Source: Culex pipiens pallens (lineage: Eukaryota > Arthropoda > Insecta > Diptera > Culicidae). Taken from it: DNA of 64,000 nt. Where the stretch lies: NCBI RefSeq assembly GCF_016801865.2, contig NC_068937.1:4600191-4664190 (forward strand). The letters are read 5' to 3'. A program made the position numbers and the translations under genes. The number at the start of each line of letters is the position of its first letter. Position 1 is the first letter of the stretch. Shown in pieces: positions 23,621-34,689 of this stretch. The notes under the pieces were generated by a model that saw only the letters and a program-made list of their open reading frames with translations, was not told the origin of the DNA and did not search any database.

Positions 23621-23755
23621 AAGCTCCGAGAAGAAGAAACACGCCAGCGTGTGCGTGAAATTGCTGCCAAAATGACGTCGAAGGAGAAAAACAAGGCCTA
23701 CTTGGATGGACGATCGAGAAGATGGCCACAAGAATCAACTTCTGCTGCAATTTAA
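23621..23755 (+). pseudogene. 3' part of the open frame split by the foldback insertion
   Basis: From 23621 the frame left at 10104 continues for 44 codons (KLREEETRQRVREIAAKM, then TSKEKNKAYLDG) to a TAA at 23753-23755. It is highly charged and probably helical. I do not recognise it, and the surrounding DNA is repeat-derived, so an old transposon protein is more likely than a host gene. Confidence 0.4.
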
Positions 23756-23879
23756 CAAAATGGCGCTTTTCAGGGCCAACGAAAAATTCACGAAAGAGTT
23801 ATTGTTTCAAATCATTCATGCACTGCTTTTGGTGCTTTTGACGCTTGGCGTAGAAATTAATTTTAAAATATTTCCCCCC

Positions 23880-24060
23880 AAATTTTCATCAAAATAAAAC
23901 CCCAGGAAAGGATCATTTCCGTGAAGGATTTAATTGGCTGCCAGAAATCCATGGCCAACGTGAGTGTTCCGGATTGACACCAAACAAAAAACCAGAAAAA
24001 GATTTTTTCAAGTCTTACGAAATCTCACGAAAGAGTAATTCTTTTCAAATTTTAAAATTT
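23880..24060 (+). pseudogene. Relic of the SVEDLIGCQKS-type sequence
   Basis: Around 23905-23960 the plus strand reads ISVKDLIGCQKSMANV. This matches ISVEDLIGCQKSVANGPF at 30265-30325 and the inverted copy near 32200-32290. It is broken by a stop soon after. The conserved peptide in three places suggests a once-coding segment of a dispersed element, product unknown. Confidence 0.4.
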
Positions 24061-24169
24061 CATTTCGCCTCATTTGAGCAATTCAATAAATAATTTATTT
24101 TCACAGCGAAAATTTTCTCAAAGAGCAGCAGACCACCATTTTGTTTTGAGTGTTGCTCTTGCAAAGCAA

Positions 24170-25608
24170 AAATACTCATATTGCCAAAACTCGTTAATGT
24201 TCCGTTAATGTCTCCCGGGAAACTGGCCACCACTTTCAAAATTACCATTATCATTTCCAATATTAAAAACTATGAGTTTTTATACCCATATTGCCTACAA
24301 TCGCATGATTCGGAAAATGTCCACCCGGGACAACCTTCCTGAGGGCACCGGCCAGATTGTGGGCAATACTGTCAAAATGGCCATTTAATTACCAGTACCA
24401 AAAACCAAGAAGTTTGATACCCATATTGCCCAAAATCGTATGGTTCGGTAAATGTCCTCCCGGGAGAACCTCCCTGAGGGCACCGGCCACTCTAAGTTGT
24501 GACCAATACTGTCAAAATGGCCATTTTCATCACCAGTATCAAAATCCAAGAAGTTTGATACCCATGTTGTCCAGTCTCGTATGGCCTTCCATCGGAACAC
24601 CCCAGAGGGTTATGGCCACTATGGTCTTGTGGCCAGACTATTCCGGCTGGCCTGCCCCCGCTTGGGCTGCTCCTTGCTCCAGGCCAGCTGCTTTTCGGCC
24701 AACTGCTTCTGGGCCTCCAGGCCATCTGCTTCCAGGTCCAGGTTGTTGTTCACTCCTCGGCGTCCAGCGATAGAATGATTTCCCTGGGCTGATCGAGCGA
24801 GGTTTATATTGGCTCAAAATGGTGACGGATGCTCCGCCTCTTTGTGCCGGTTATCCCAAACCTCATAATTCGCTTTTTGTTGCAACTGTGTGGAGAATTC
24901 CACGCAACAGTGCCTTATTGCGTTGCGGACCCCTTCCCCAGTACCACGCATGCAACATTTTCGTAACGCGCGACATTTTTCGTTTTTCTGGATTGACACC
25001 TCACCAGAATAGAGCCCTTAGGATAAAGTTCTTTGTCAAAAACACCCTAAAAGCAAAAATTGGAATTTGGTTTTTTGAACCTTTTCAAAATACACTCCAG
25101 TTTTTTTTATTTTGCAGCCGCAAAAGAAATTAATCTCTCACGGCTTCCAAAAAAGACTGGATTTCTTAGGGGTCCAGACTCCCACCATGAGCATTGCTAG
25201 TAGCGAACTAGCAAGCAATTAGAAATGAAGAACAACTCTTTCGTGATAATGGTGGTTCTAAAAAGGACCATATTATTTTGCTGGTGCGCTCCACTGCTTC
25301 TCCGGGTCGATCCTTGACTAGCTGCTCCGGGTGGTCCTCCAAACTGCTTCCTCCAAGTGGCCAGTACGATGTCCAGATTAAATTTATTTTATTTTACTTA
25401 AAACTCAGGCCACTTTAAGATATTGAAGCCATAGTGCGTTAGCGATGGCTACAACGTCACGAAGAAAATTACGTACATATATGATGTGTCGACGGGAGGA
25501 CAATGGGAGAAGAGAGGACATTGAATGTAGAGAGGCGCCAGCGCATCAAGCATCTCTCTCTCACTCCCTCTGTTATCTGCCGTGGCTCATGAGTCACGAT
25601 GTGCCCTC
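24170..25608. mobile_element. 141-bp-repeat element, copy A
   Basis: The left part has three copies of a ~141-bp tandem unit (GGGCACCGGCCACT; GATACCCATATTGCC). A block at 24640-24760 reads on the minus strand NLDLEADGLEAQKQLAEK and on into WSKEQPKR, a short coiled coil resembling retroelement gag leaders. A ~0.85 kb unique part follows. From about 24395 to 25608 it matches 30624-31837 (constant offset 6229) with only about ten single-base differences seen by eye. No polymerase domain is present. The family is unidentified. Confidence 0.7.
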
Positions 25609-26632
25609 CCGCATAGTCATGAACTATATAACTACTTTATGACAAATAGTTACTCAACTATTTATCAAATGGTCTCTACTATTCATTAAATTGTTACCAA
25701 ACTATATATGTACAATATATCAAACCATTAATTCCATTCCCAAAATAGTTTTGGTCGATTTTACTATATGAGAAATTAGTTGTTAGGCAGAAAACTATAT
25801 GAGGTTTTCATACATATGTAAATATTTTTATAAACTTGGATTTTACGTCAAATAGTCATTGCCCAAAAAATTGACTATTCCCTATATAGTTTCTGAAAAA
25901 CTACTTTACCGACACTACTTTGCCGACACTTTAAAAAAGACCGCAAAAATGAACCCTACAATTGTTGTGATAACTACTTCGGATATAATCAAATTTGATT
26001 TTTAAGTTCTATCGATAGTTGGTTTTCGCTGGGTGCAGAATAGTTGTTCGCAAAGCGGCCTCAATTTAGAACTGTCAAAGCGGAACCAATTTACTGTTCG
26101 CATAATTATACCAAGAAGTGGCAAGTATTGTGATCGATCTAAAATTTATTTAGTCAGGAATAAAAAAAAAAATCGATGGCTATTGAGGTATTCGAAGTCA
26201 AAACATCTTAATAAGAGGGTTGAAATCGAGATTGGCATAATTCGTCGTTAAAATTTTATAATCGCTATGTCTCACTCAAAACCTATGTTTATGGCGTTCT
26301 TTTAAATGTTAGCGACGAATTATCAATAACTATGAATAGTACTTTCCCAATAATATTGGATAATCTTACTCCGATATTATCACTACACATCAAAGATACA
26401 TAATCTCGGAACTTCCATTCGGTTGCTCTTCTGATTCACGAAATTCCACCCACTTTTGACACAATTTTTCATCACGTGGAAAACAAAAAAAGGCCTCTTT
26501 TGGCCGCCCATCGTTTAGTCTACGAAGAAAAAAGTGCTAAGCACTTAATTTTTCTTCGAAAACATCAACATCAACAGATCCAAAATGTTTCATAATAATT
26601 CACTTCAGCAGCAAAAAATATGTCACGCTTGA
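25609..26632. other. Non-coding repeat-like DNA
   Basis: The sequence directly after the copy A/B homology break is rich in ACTAT/ATAGT words (25615-25960), which gives many short inverted repeats. A 72-codon open frame at 26033-26251 has no recognisable domain. I make no gene call. Confidence 0.5.
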
Positions 26633-26640
26633 GCTTGAAC
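26633..26640. repeat. Left 8-bp target-site duplication (GCTTGAAC)
   Basis: GCTTGAAC lies directly before CAGTGTTACC at 26641 and is repeated exactly at 29786-29793. Confidence 0.92.
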
Positions 26641-27384
26641 CAGTGTTACCACATGCTCGTCTGTATCAGAGGGTCCAAAAATCTGTCTTATCTGCACCAA
26701 GCATGGCGAATATCTGTACCATTATCTGTACGGTATATTTTTTGTAAATAACTTTTTTTTAACATGCATTTTGAACAATCTTATGACAACATTATGCAGC
26801 TCGGAAGGAACGCAAAACTCCATATAAAAAACACCCAAGAAACGGCCAAGGAAAGACGTTTCTTCGCGTGACGTTCCTTCGCGCGATGTTTGTTTGCAAA
26901 AGTTCTAGTGAAAAAACTTAAATATTCAGAATTTGTTTATTTTATTGCAACTGAAAGTCATAAATGTATCAATAATTTTGTAATCGATATTATAATATTG
27001 AAAATTCCGAATTGCCTTTTGATGCCGAATCTCAAAAAGCAGAATCTTGAAATTAAAAGGAAGGATTTTGTATTTTGCTTGAAAAGAAGTTAACCAAAGA
27101 GAAAATCCATAAACACACAGATTCAAAAATACAAATATTAAAACTAAAAAAATCTAAGATTAAAAAAATAAATTGTAAATATATATACAAAACAAAATTT
27201 AAAAACAACAAATTCAAAGCTTTAAAATTCTAATAATTAAAAATTAATAAAATTAAAATAATATAATTTAATAAATCATATATTCAAAATCCTTCAAATT
27301 CAAAATTATAATCCAAAAAATTTAAAATTCTAAATAAAAATCTAGAATTTCAAATCACACCCAGATTTAAAATTTAAAAAATAT

Positions 27385-28388
27385 CAAAGAATTTAAGAAT
27401 TCAAGAATTAAAGCATTTATGAATTTAATAATTTAAGAATTTAAGAATTTAAGAATTTAATAATTTAAGAATTTAAGAATTTAAGAATTTAAGAATTTAA
27501 GAATTTAAGAATTTAAGAATTTAAGAATTTAAGAATTTAAGAATTTAAGAATTTAAGAATTTAAGAATTTAAGAATTTAAGAATTTAAGAATTTAATAAT
27601 TTAATAATTTAAGAATTTAAGAATTTAAGAATTTAAGAATTTAAGAATTTAAGAATTTAAGAATTTAAGAATTTAAGAATTTAAGAATTTAAGAATTTAA
27701 GAATTTAAGAATTTAAGAATTTAAGAATTTAAGGATTTAAGAATTTAAGAATTTAAGAATTTAAGAATTTAAGAATTTAAGAATTTAAGAATTTAAGAAT
27801 TTAAGAATTTAAGAATTTAAGAATTTAAGAATTTAAGAATTTAAGAATTTAAGAATTTAAGAATTTAAGAATTTAAGAATTTAAGAATTTAAGAATTTAA
27901 GAATTTAAGAATTTAAGAATTTAAGAATTTAAGAATTTAAGAATTTAAGAATTTAAGAATTTAAGAATTTAAGAATTTAAGAATTTAAGAATTTAAGAAT
28001 TTAAGAATTTAAGAATTTAAGAATTTAAGAATTTAAGAATTTAAGAATTTAAGAATTTAAGAATTTAAGAATTTAAGAATTTAAGAATTTAAGAATTTAA
28101 GAATTTAAGAATTTAAGAATTTAAGAATTTAAGAATTTGAGAATTTAAGAATTTAAGAATTTAAGAATTTAAGAATTTAAGATTTTAAGAATTTAGAATT
28201 TAAGAATTTAAGAATACAAGAATTTAAGAATTTAAGAATTTAAGAATTTAAGAATTTAAGAATTTAAGAATTTAAGAATTTAAGAATTTAAGAATTGAGG
28301 AATTTAAGAATTTAAGAATTTAAGAATTTAAGAATTTAAGAATTCAGGAATTTAAGAATTCAGGAATTTAAGAATTCAGGAATTTTAG
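27385..28388. repeat. (AATTTAAG)n octamer satellite inside the hAT element
   Basis: About 120 copies of the 8-bp unit GAATTTAA run for ~1 kb, nearly perfect in the middle and degenerate at both edges (AATTCAGG variants near 28345-28385). Because the unit is 8 bp and rich in TAA, it gives no long open frames. The unit differs from the 9-mer AAGAATTTT array at 60391 by one T. Confidence 0.95.
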
Positions 28389-29160
28389 AATTAAAGTTAG
28401 ACTGTAATCCATATTCATACAGACTGCAGTCCCGATTGACCCAGTTGACGGTACAAAACATGATTTATCGAAAACTTTCAATAAAATTTACTTTGACCAG
28501 ATTCCATTTATTAAATAGTTTAATGTGACATAATGGCGTTACCTTTCAAGAAATAAATAATAATATTTTGAAAAACGAGGATTAAATTTTTTAATATTCA
28601 GGCAACTACAAGGCGGTTGTAAATATTTTTCATATTTAGGGCATGTAAAGTATGGAATGCTAAAAAGATAATTTTTATTATCAAACTTTTTTTTTGCAAA
28701 AAATGCTTTAAATGCAATAAGCAAGATTATGAATATAAAAAAATCATGTTGTTTTCATATAATTTAAAAATATACTCAAATTAATAAAAAAAATACAATA
28801 AACTTTATGACTCATTATTTTCTGTATGATTCAGTACAACTTTTATTAAATTTTTGAAGTATTTTAGATTTTATTTTACCTGTGTTCTCCTTAATTTCAA
28901 AATCATTTTTGAGAAGAATGGGAAATGCTGGAAATTATGTTATAACTTTATTAGAACGAAATGCTATAAATTATTTTTATTAGGTCCTTGTCGGTACTGA
29001 AACCTGGTTAGCAATGAGTCTGCTATTGTAAATGCAGTTTTCTTAAACCTAAGAAAAACCTAAAACTACAGAGGATCTTGTGTGTAAATGTTAGTGGGAG
29101 GGAGCCAATTACCCGCGGCGTACTGGGGGTTAGTATTAAGAGAGACTCCTAGTTCAAAAC

Positions 29161-29390
29161 GCCCGAGCCACGTAGCCCAGTGGTAACGCTTCCACCTCTT
29201 AAGCGGTAGATCGGGGTTCAAATCCCGGCTCGGACCAACACAACTGGTGATCTTTTCCCTTCTGGAATCGATTGCTTAGTAAAGGGAAGGTAGTGTATCG
29301 TCACAAACTGGACCTTATCACGACACCTTAGGGAGGCGACCTATGGAATGTTAACATTAACCTTAACATGTTAACATTAAGTTGAGAATG
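29161..29390 (+). mobile_element. tRNA-derived SINE
   Basis: A tRNA-like head spans about 29161-29235, with an A box TAGCCCAGTGG (29173-29183) and a B box GGTTCAAATCC (29215-29225), followed by CGGACCA. The anticodon-loop-like CTCTTAA resembles tRNA-Lys(CTT), but acceptor and anticodon stems pair poorly, so it is not a functional tRNA gene. A tRNA-unrelated body follows, ending in a short GTTAACATTAA repeat near 29350-29383. Internal Pol III promoters and this layout are typical of insect SINEs. It sits inside the hAT element. Confidence 0.65.
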
Positions 29391-29849
29391 AAACTGCCAC
29401 TGAATCCGCTTTGTAAATGCCGGCCCCGATACTCTTCAAGGGTGTTCCCCTCAGGAACTGGGAAAGATTTACTTTTTTTTACTAGTTCAAAATATTCTAG
29501 CATAAATGAATCTAAGATCGTTAAAAAATATAAGCTTGATCCATTTCTAAATGTTTCAAAAGTTAAACTAGATTTAATCAATGAAAAGTTCTTAAATGTT
29601 GAGATAATTGCAATAACTTAACTATTCAATAATATCATTTTGAGTAAGAATCTGTTTTATCTGAAAATCTGTACAAATCAGTATGGTGACCCAAATATCT
29701 GTCATCTGTACGTACAGATTCTGTACTCAGATCTTTGCTGAAAATCTGTACCATGACAGATAAATCTGTACATGTGGCAACGCTGGCTTGAACATAGCCT
29801 TCTACTTTGTTTATGTTTACAGCTGTAGTGCAGATGTATTAGTGGGGAG

Positions 29850-30480
29850 CAGTGGGAAGCTTTCGAAAATCACGTTACGCATTCTGTCTTTTCAGCACCC
29901 AGCGTTTTGCTTCGCGAAAATTTTGGATTGACACCGCAGATAGAGCCCTTAGGACAAAATTCTTTGTCAAAATTCCATTTCGCGCCATTTGCGCAAATAA
30001 ATTAATCATTTCTTTTCACAGCAAAACTTTTCTTCGCGAGCAGCTGACCGCCATTTTGTTTTGGGGTGCCGCTCTTGCAGAGCAAAATTCATCGCGCCAT
30101 GTGCTCTCCCTCTCTCTCACACACACACGCGCAATGGCAAACGAAAACTGCGCGACCGACGCCCTCTCGCTGGGTCGAGGTTCAGTTGCGATTGACACGT
30201 TGAACGAACAATATCGACTAGGACGAAACGGCCGGCACGTTTGGACGAAATCCGACGGAGAGGCCATTTCCGTGGAGGATTTGATTGGCTGCCAGAAATC
30301 CGTGGCCAACGGACCGTTCCGGATCAAAACCATCAAAAAAAAACCCAAAAACAAAATAGTCTTTTTCAAGACTCACGAAATCTAACGAAAGAGTTATTCT
30401 TTTCAAACTATAAAATTGCATTTCGCGCCATTTGCGCAATTTAATTATTCATTTCTTTTCACAGCGAAAATTTTCATTAC
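29850..30480 (+). pseudogene. Dispersed element segment with SVEDLIGCQKS coding relic
   Basis: An open frame through 29852-30385 includes GLNEQYRLGRNG-like and ISVEDLIGCQKSVANGPF stretches, then a basic KKKPKNK tail. The segment from about 29980 to 30345 recurs inverted at 32190-32560, and a shorter relic lies at 23905-23960. (AC)n and CTCTCTC tracts lie at 30105-30130. The product is not recognised. It may be the coding remnant of the local repeat family. The upstream part of the frame is probably not translated. Confidence 0.4.
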
Positions 30481-31837
30481 CAGAATTGAAAACCATGAAT
30501 TTTGATACCCATATTGCCCAAAATCTTATGGTTCGGTAAATGTCCTCCCGGGAGAACCTCCCTGAGGGCACCGGCCACTACAGGTTGTGGCCAATACTGT
30601 CCAAATGGCCATTTTTATCACCAGTACCAAAAACCAAGAAGTTTGATACCCATATTGCCCAAAATCGTATGGTTCGGTAAATGTCCTCCCGGGAGAACCT
30701 CCCTGAGGGCACCGGCCACTCTAAGTTGTGGCCAATACTGTCAAAATGGCCATTTTCATCACCAGTATCAAAATCCAAGAAGTTTGATACCCATGTTGTC
30801 CAGTCTCGTATGGCCTTCCATCGGAACACCCCAGAGGGTTATGGCCACTATGGTCTTGTGGCCAGACTATTCCGGCTGGCCTGCCCCCGCTTGGGCTGCT
30901 CCTTGCTCCAGGCCAGCTGCTTTTCGGCCAACTGCTTCTGGGCCTCCAGGCCATCTGCTTCCAGGTCCAGGTTGTTGTTCACTCCTCGGCGTCCAGCGAT
31001 AGAATGATTTCCCTGGACTGATCGAGCGAGGTTTATATTGGCTCAAAATGGTGACGGATGCTCCGCCTCTTTGTGCCGGTTATCCCAAACCTCATAATTC
31101 GCTTTTTGTTGCAACTGTGTGGAGAATTCCACGCAACAGTGCCTTATTGCGTTGCGGACCCCTTCCCCAGTACCACGCATGCAACATTTTCGTAACGCGC
31201 GACATTTTTCGTTTTTCTGGATTGACACCTCACCAGAATAGAGCCCTTAGGATAAATTTCTTTGTCAAAAACACCCTAAAAGCAAAAATTGGAATTTGGT
31301 TTTTTGAACCTTTTCAAAATAAACTCCAGTTTTTTTTATTTTGCAGCCGCATAAGAAATTAATCTCTCACGGCTTCCAAAAAAGACTGGATTTCTTAGGG
31401 GTCCAGACTCCCACCATGAGCATTGCTAGTAGCGAACTAGCAAGCAATTAGAAATGAAGAACAACTCTTTCGTGATAATGGTGGTTCTAAAAAGGACCAT
31501 ATTATTTTGCTGGTGCGCTCCACTGCTTCTCCGGGTCGATCCTTGACTAGCTGCTCCGGGTGGTCCTCCAAACTGCTTCCTCCAAGTGGCCAGTACGATG
31601 TCCAGATTAAATTTATTTTATTTTACTTAAAACTCAGGCCACTTTAAGATATTGAAGCTATAGTGCGTTAGCGATGGCTACAACGTCACGAAGAAAATTA
31701 CGTACATATATGATGTGTCGACGGGAGGAAAATGGGAGAAGAGAGGACATTGAATTTAGAGAGTCGCCAGCGCATCAAGCATCTCTCTCTCACTCCCTCT
31801 GTTATCTGCCGTGGCTCATGAGTCACGATGTGCCCTC
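30481..31837. mobile_element. 141-bp-repeat element, copy B
   Basis: It begins with about two and a half 141-bp units, then the minus-strand coiled-coil block at 30870-30990, then the same ~0.85 kb tail as copy A. Homology with copy A breaks at 31837, where both share GATGTGCCCTC and then diverge. Copies A and B are in direct orientation 6229 bp apart and almost identical, so the duplication is young. Confidence 0.7.
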
Positions 31838-32640
31838 TTCCACAGCCAGAATTATTCTGAGCTTGAGCATGACCTGCATGACCGCTGGGTCGAGGCTCCA
31901 ACTTGTCAATCGCAACTGAACCTCGACCCAGCGAGAGGGCGTCGGTCATGCAGTTTTCGATTGACATTGCGCGTGTGTGTGTGAGAGAGAGAGGGAGAGC
32001 ACATGGCGCGATGAATTTTGATCTGCAAGAGCGGCACCCCAAAACAAAATGGCGGTCAGCTGCTCGTGAATAAAAAAATTGCTGTGAAAAGAAATGATTG
32101 ATTAAATTGCGCAAATGGCGCGAAATGGATTATTTTGATTTGAAAAGAATAACTTTTTCTTGAGTCTAGAAAAAGACTGTTTAGTTTTTGGGTTTTTTGG
32201 TGGTGTTGATCCGGAACGGTCCGTTGGCCACGGACTTTTGGCAGCCAATCAAATCCTCCACGGAAATGGTCCTCTCCGTCGGATTTTGTCTAAACGTGCC
32301 GGCCGTTTCGTCCTCGTCGATGTTGTGCGTCCAACTTATCAATCGCAACTGAACCTCGACCCAGCAAGAGGGCGTCGGTCGCGCAATTATCGTTTGCTAT
32401 TGCGCGTGTGTGTGTGTGAGAGAGAGGGAGAGCACATGGCGCGATGAATTTTGCTCTGCAAGAGCGGCACCCCAAAACAAAATGGCGGTCAGCTGCTCGC
32501 GAAGAAAAATTTTGCTGTGAAAAGAAATGATTGATTAAATTGCGCAAATGGCGCGAAATGGAAGAGTTATTCTTTTCAAACTATAAAATTCCATTTCGCG
32601 CCATTTGCGCAATTTAATTATTCATTTCTTTTCACAGCGA
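31838..32640 (-). repeat. Tandem and inverted duplications of the SVEDLIGCQKS segment
   Basis: Two direct copies of a segment (about 31906-32130 and 32337-32562) share CAACTGAACCTCGACCCAGC, an (GT)n/(GA)n tract and AAAACAAAATGGCGGTCAGC. They are inverted relative to 29980-30190. Between them at 32190-32300 is the reverse complement of the ISVEDLIGCQKS coding relic. The arrangement is a nested inverted repeat centred near 31.27 kb. Confidence 0.7.
32516..32637. repeat. Hairpin with near-perfect 48-bp arms
   Basis: Arms at 32516-32563 and 32590-32637 are reverse complements with about two mismatches. The inner 28 bp (32536-32563 with 32590-32617) are perfect, around a 26-nt loop. It joins a TTTCGCGCCATTTGCGC block head to head with its own inverted copy. 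Confidence 0.85.
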
Positions 32641-33660
32641 AAATTTTCATTACCAGTATTGAAAACCATGAATTTTGATATCCATATTGTCCAAAATCGT
32701 ACGGTTCGGTAAATGTCCTCTCGGGAGTACCTACCTGAGGGCACCGGCCACTCCAGGTTGTGGCCAATACTGTCAAAATGGCCATTTTAATTACCAGTAC
32801 CAAAAACCAAGAAGTTTGATACCCATATTGCCCAAAACCGTATGGTTTGATAAATGTCTCCCCGGGACAACCTCCCTGAGGGCACCGGCCACTGCAGGTT
32901 GTGGCCAATACTGTCAAAATGGTCATTTTAATTACCAGTACTAAAAACCAAGAAGTTTGAAACCCATATTGCCCAAAACCGTATGGTTTGATAAATGTAT
33001 CCCCGGGACAACCTCCCTGAGGGCACCGGCCACTCCAGGTTGTGGCCAATACTGTCCAAATGGCTATTTTAATTACCAGTACTAAAAACCAAGAAGTTTG
33101 ATACCCATATTGCCCAAAATCGTATGGTTCGGTAAATGTCCTCCCGGGACAACCTCCCTGAGGGCACCGGCACTCCAGGTTGTGGCCAATACTGTCAAAA
33201 TGGCCATTTTCATCACCAGTATCAAAATCCAAGAAGTTTGATACCCATATTGCCCAGTCTCGTATGGCCTTCCATCGGAACACCCCTGAGGGTTCTGGCC
33301 ACTCCGTGTCTTGTGGCCAGAATATTCCGGCTGGGCAGCCTCCGCTTGGGCTGCTCCTTGCTCCAGGCCAGCTGCTTTTCGGCCAACTGCTTCTGGGCCT
33401 CCAGGCCATCTGCTTCCAGGTCCAGGTTGTTGTTCACTTCTCGGCGTCCAGCGATAGAATGATTTTCTTGGGCTGATCGAGCGGGGTTTATATTGGCTCG
33501 AAAATGGTGACGCAACAGTGCCTTGTTGCGTCGCAGACCTCTTCCCCAGTACCAAGCATGCAACATTTTCGTAACGCGCGACATTTTTCGGTTTTCTGGA
33601 TTGACACCTCACCAGAATAGAGCCCTTAGGACAAAGTTCTTTGTCAAAATAATCTTTCAA
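32640..33660. mobile_element. 141-bp-repeat element, copy C
   Basis: Four or more 141-bp units occur between about 32660 and 33240. Because 141 is a multiple of three, the minus strand stays open through them and encodes a ~47-residue repeat with GRCPQGGCPG and GFGQYGYQTSWFLV. The minus-strand coiled-coil block NLDLEADGLEAQKQLAEK follows at 33330-33435. The tail is shorter than in copies A and B (a ~60-bp stretch missing near 33510). No known domain is present. Confidence 0.65.
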
Positions 33661-34200
33661 ATCCCGTTCACGTAACGCCGATACTTTTTTACGATTCCAG
33701 TTCATAAAGTTATGAAGGAGAGAGTTAGTGGTGGCCCTATATATTTATCGACTAAACTTCGGTGTGCTCGAGCAAACATAAACTTGGCCCATGGCACGTT
33801 TCGGCCGGTGGATATTTTTACTGCCCACAACAACGGAAGTCACTTTTTCATGGGTTGTTCCTCTACCCCTTTTTTTACCGACGGAGCCCAGCTTAAGGAC
33901 ATCGCAGTAGGCCAATGGCCAAAAATGGAGAGCGATTTTCTTTTCTGTGGCAGTGAACTCAATGTGGTTGGAAAAGTGCCAAAAGGATTGGGTTTTTGGA
34001 ATTGGTTCGATTGAGTTGAAGAATTAAATCAATTTGAGCTTATTTGCTGAAAAGAATTCAATTTAATTGACTCAATTCTTTTAAAGAGAATTACACTCTT
34101 GAGTTATTTTCACAAAAAATTGTAGAAATTTTAAAAAGAGAAATTTGGAAAAAGTTTCTTTCTGTTAAGGAAATTTGAAAAAAAAAGCAAAAGATTGTTC
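33661..34200. other. Non-coding stretch, no gene seen
   Basis: A 100-codon open frame at 33712-34014 has no recognised domain and lies in repeat-rich surroundings. I do not call it a gene. Confidence 0.45.
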
Positions 34201-34206
34201 TTCCAA

Positions 34207-34680
34207 ATGACGTTAGGCAGAACGACAAAAGGCAGAAAATGCCAGTTGGCAGAAAATCATTTGGCTTAAAAAAAATCCGTCAAAATAACAGAAATTCAAA
34301 TGGCAGAAATGTTTTTTAAGCAGAAATAGTCATCTGGCAGAAAATTAATCGGCAAAAAGATGCATTTGGCAGAATGGGTCAATCTGCCGATTTGGGCAGT
34401 TGGCAGAAACTCAGTTTGCCGATTTTCCTTTTTTTTGCGTTTGATTCGTATTTCTTGAACGATGACGTTCTGCCTTGTGATTCATTCTGCCATTTTTATT
34501 TACTGCCATTTGAAAGAAATTCTGCCATATGACACTGTCTGCCAATTGAATTTCTCTGTCGAAAAAAATCTGCCTTTTTTTGATTTTCTGCCGAATTATT
34601 TGCTGCAAAAATCATTCGTTTTCTTTTTAATAAACTTTTGCAATTTTGCATTCTGCCGAACGTTTGACAGTGTAGCGAAC
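34207..34680. repeat. Inverted repeat built of GGCAGAA / TTCTGCC motifs
   Basis: GGCAGAA-type words recur about ten times on the plus strand at 34217-34410. Their reverse complement TTCTGCC recurs at 34470-34665. Ends such as GACGTTAGGCAGAACG (about 34208) and CATTCTGCCGAACG (about 34649) mirror each other. It looks like a decayed MITE or foldback element; no coding capacity is visible. Confidence 0.65.
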
Positions 34681-34689
34681 TGCAATAAT

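Larger units (their letters stand above)
26641..29785. mobile_element. 3.1 kb hAT-type non-autonomous transposon
   Basis: The termini are CAGTGTTACCACATG at the left and, as reverse complement, CAGCGTTGCCACATG at the right (13 of 15 identical). An exact 8-bp duplication GCTTGAAC flanks them. CAGNGTTGCCA-like ends and 8-bp duplications are established hAT features. Subterminal ATCTGTAC/GTACAGAT-type motifs lie inside both ends (26660-26735; 29655-29770). The interior holds a ~1 kb 8-mer satellite and a tRNA-derived SINE. No transposase frame is visible. Confidence 0.88.

Noticed and set aside
29161..29235. Functional tRNA-Lys gene
   Set aside because: A and B boxes are good, but the acceptor and anticodon stems have mismatches and a SINE body follows. 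Better explained as a SINE head.
33712..34014. 100-codon frame as a small gene
   Set aside because: No domain, no splice or promoter evidence, and flanked by decayed repeats; not supportable from sequence alone.
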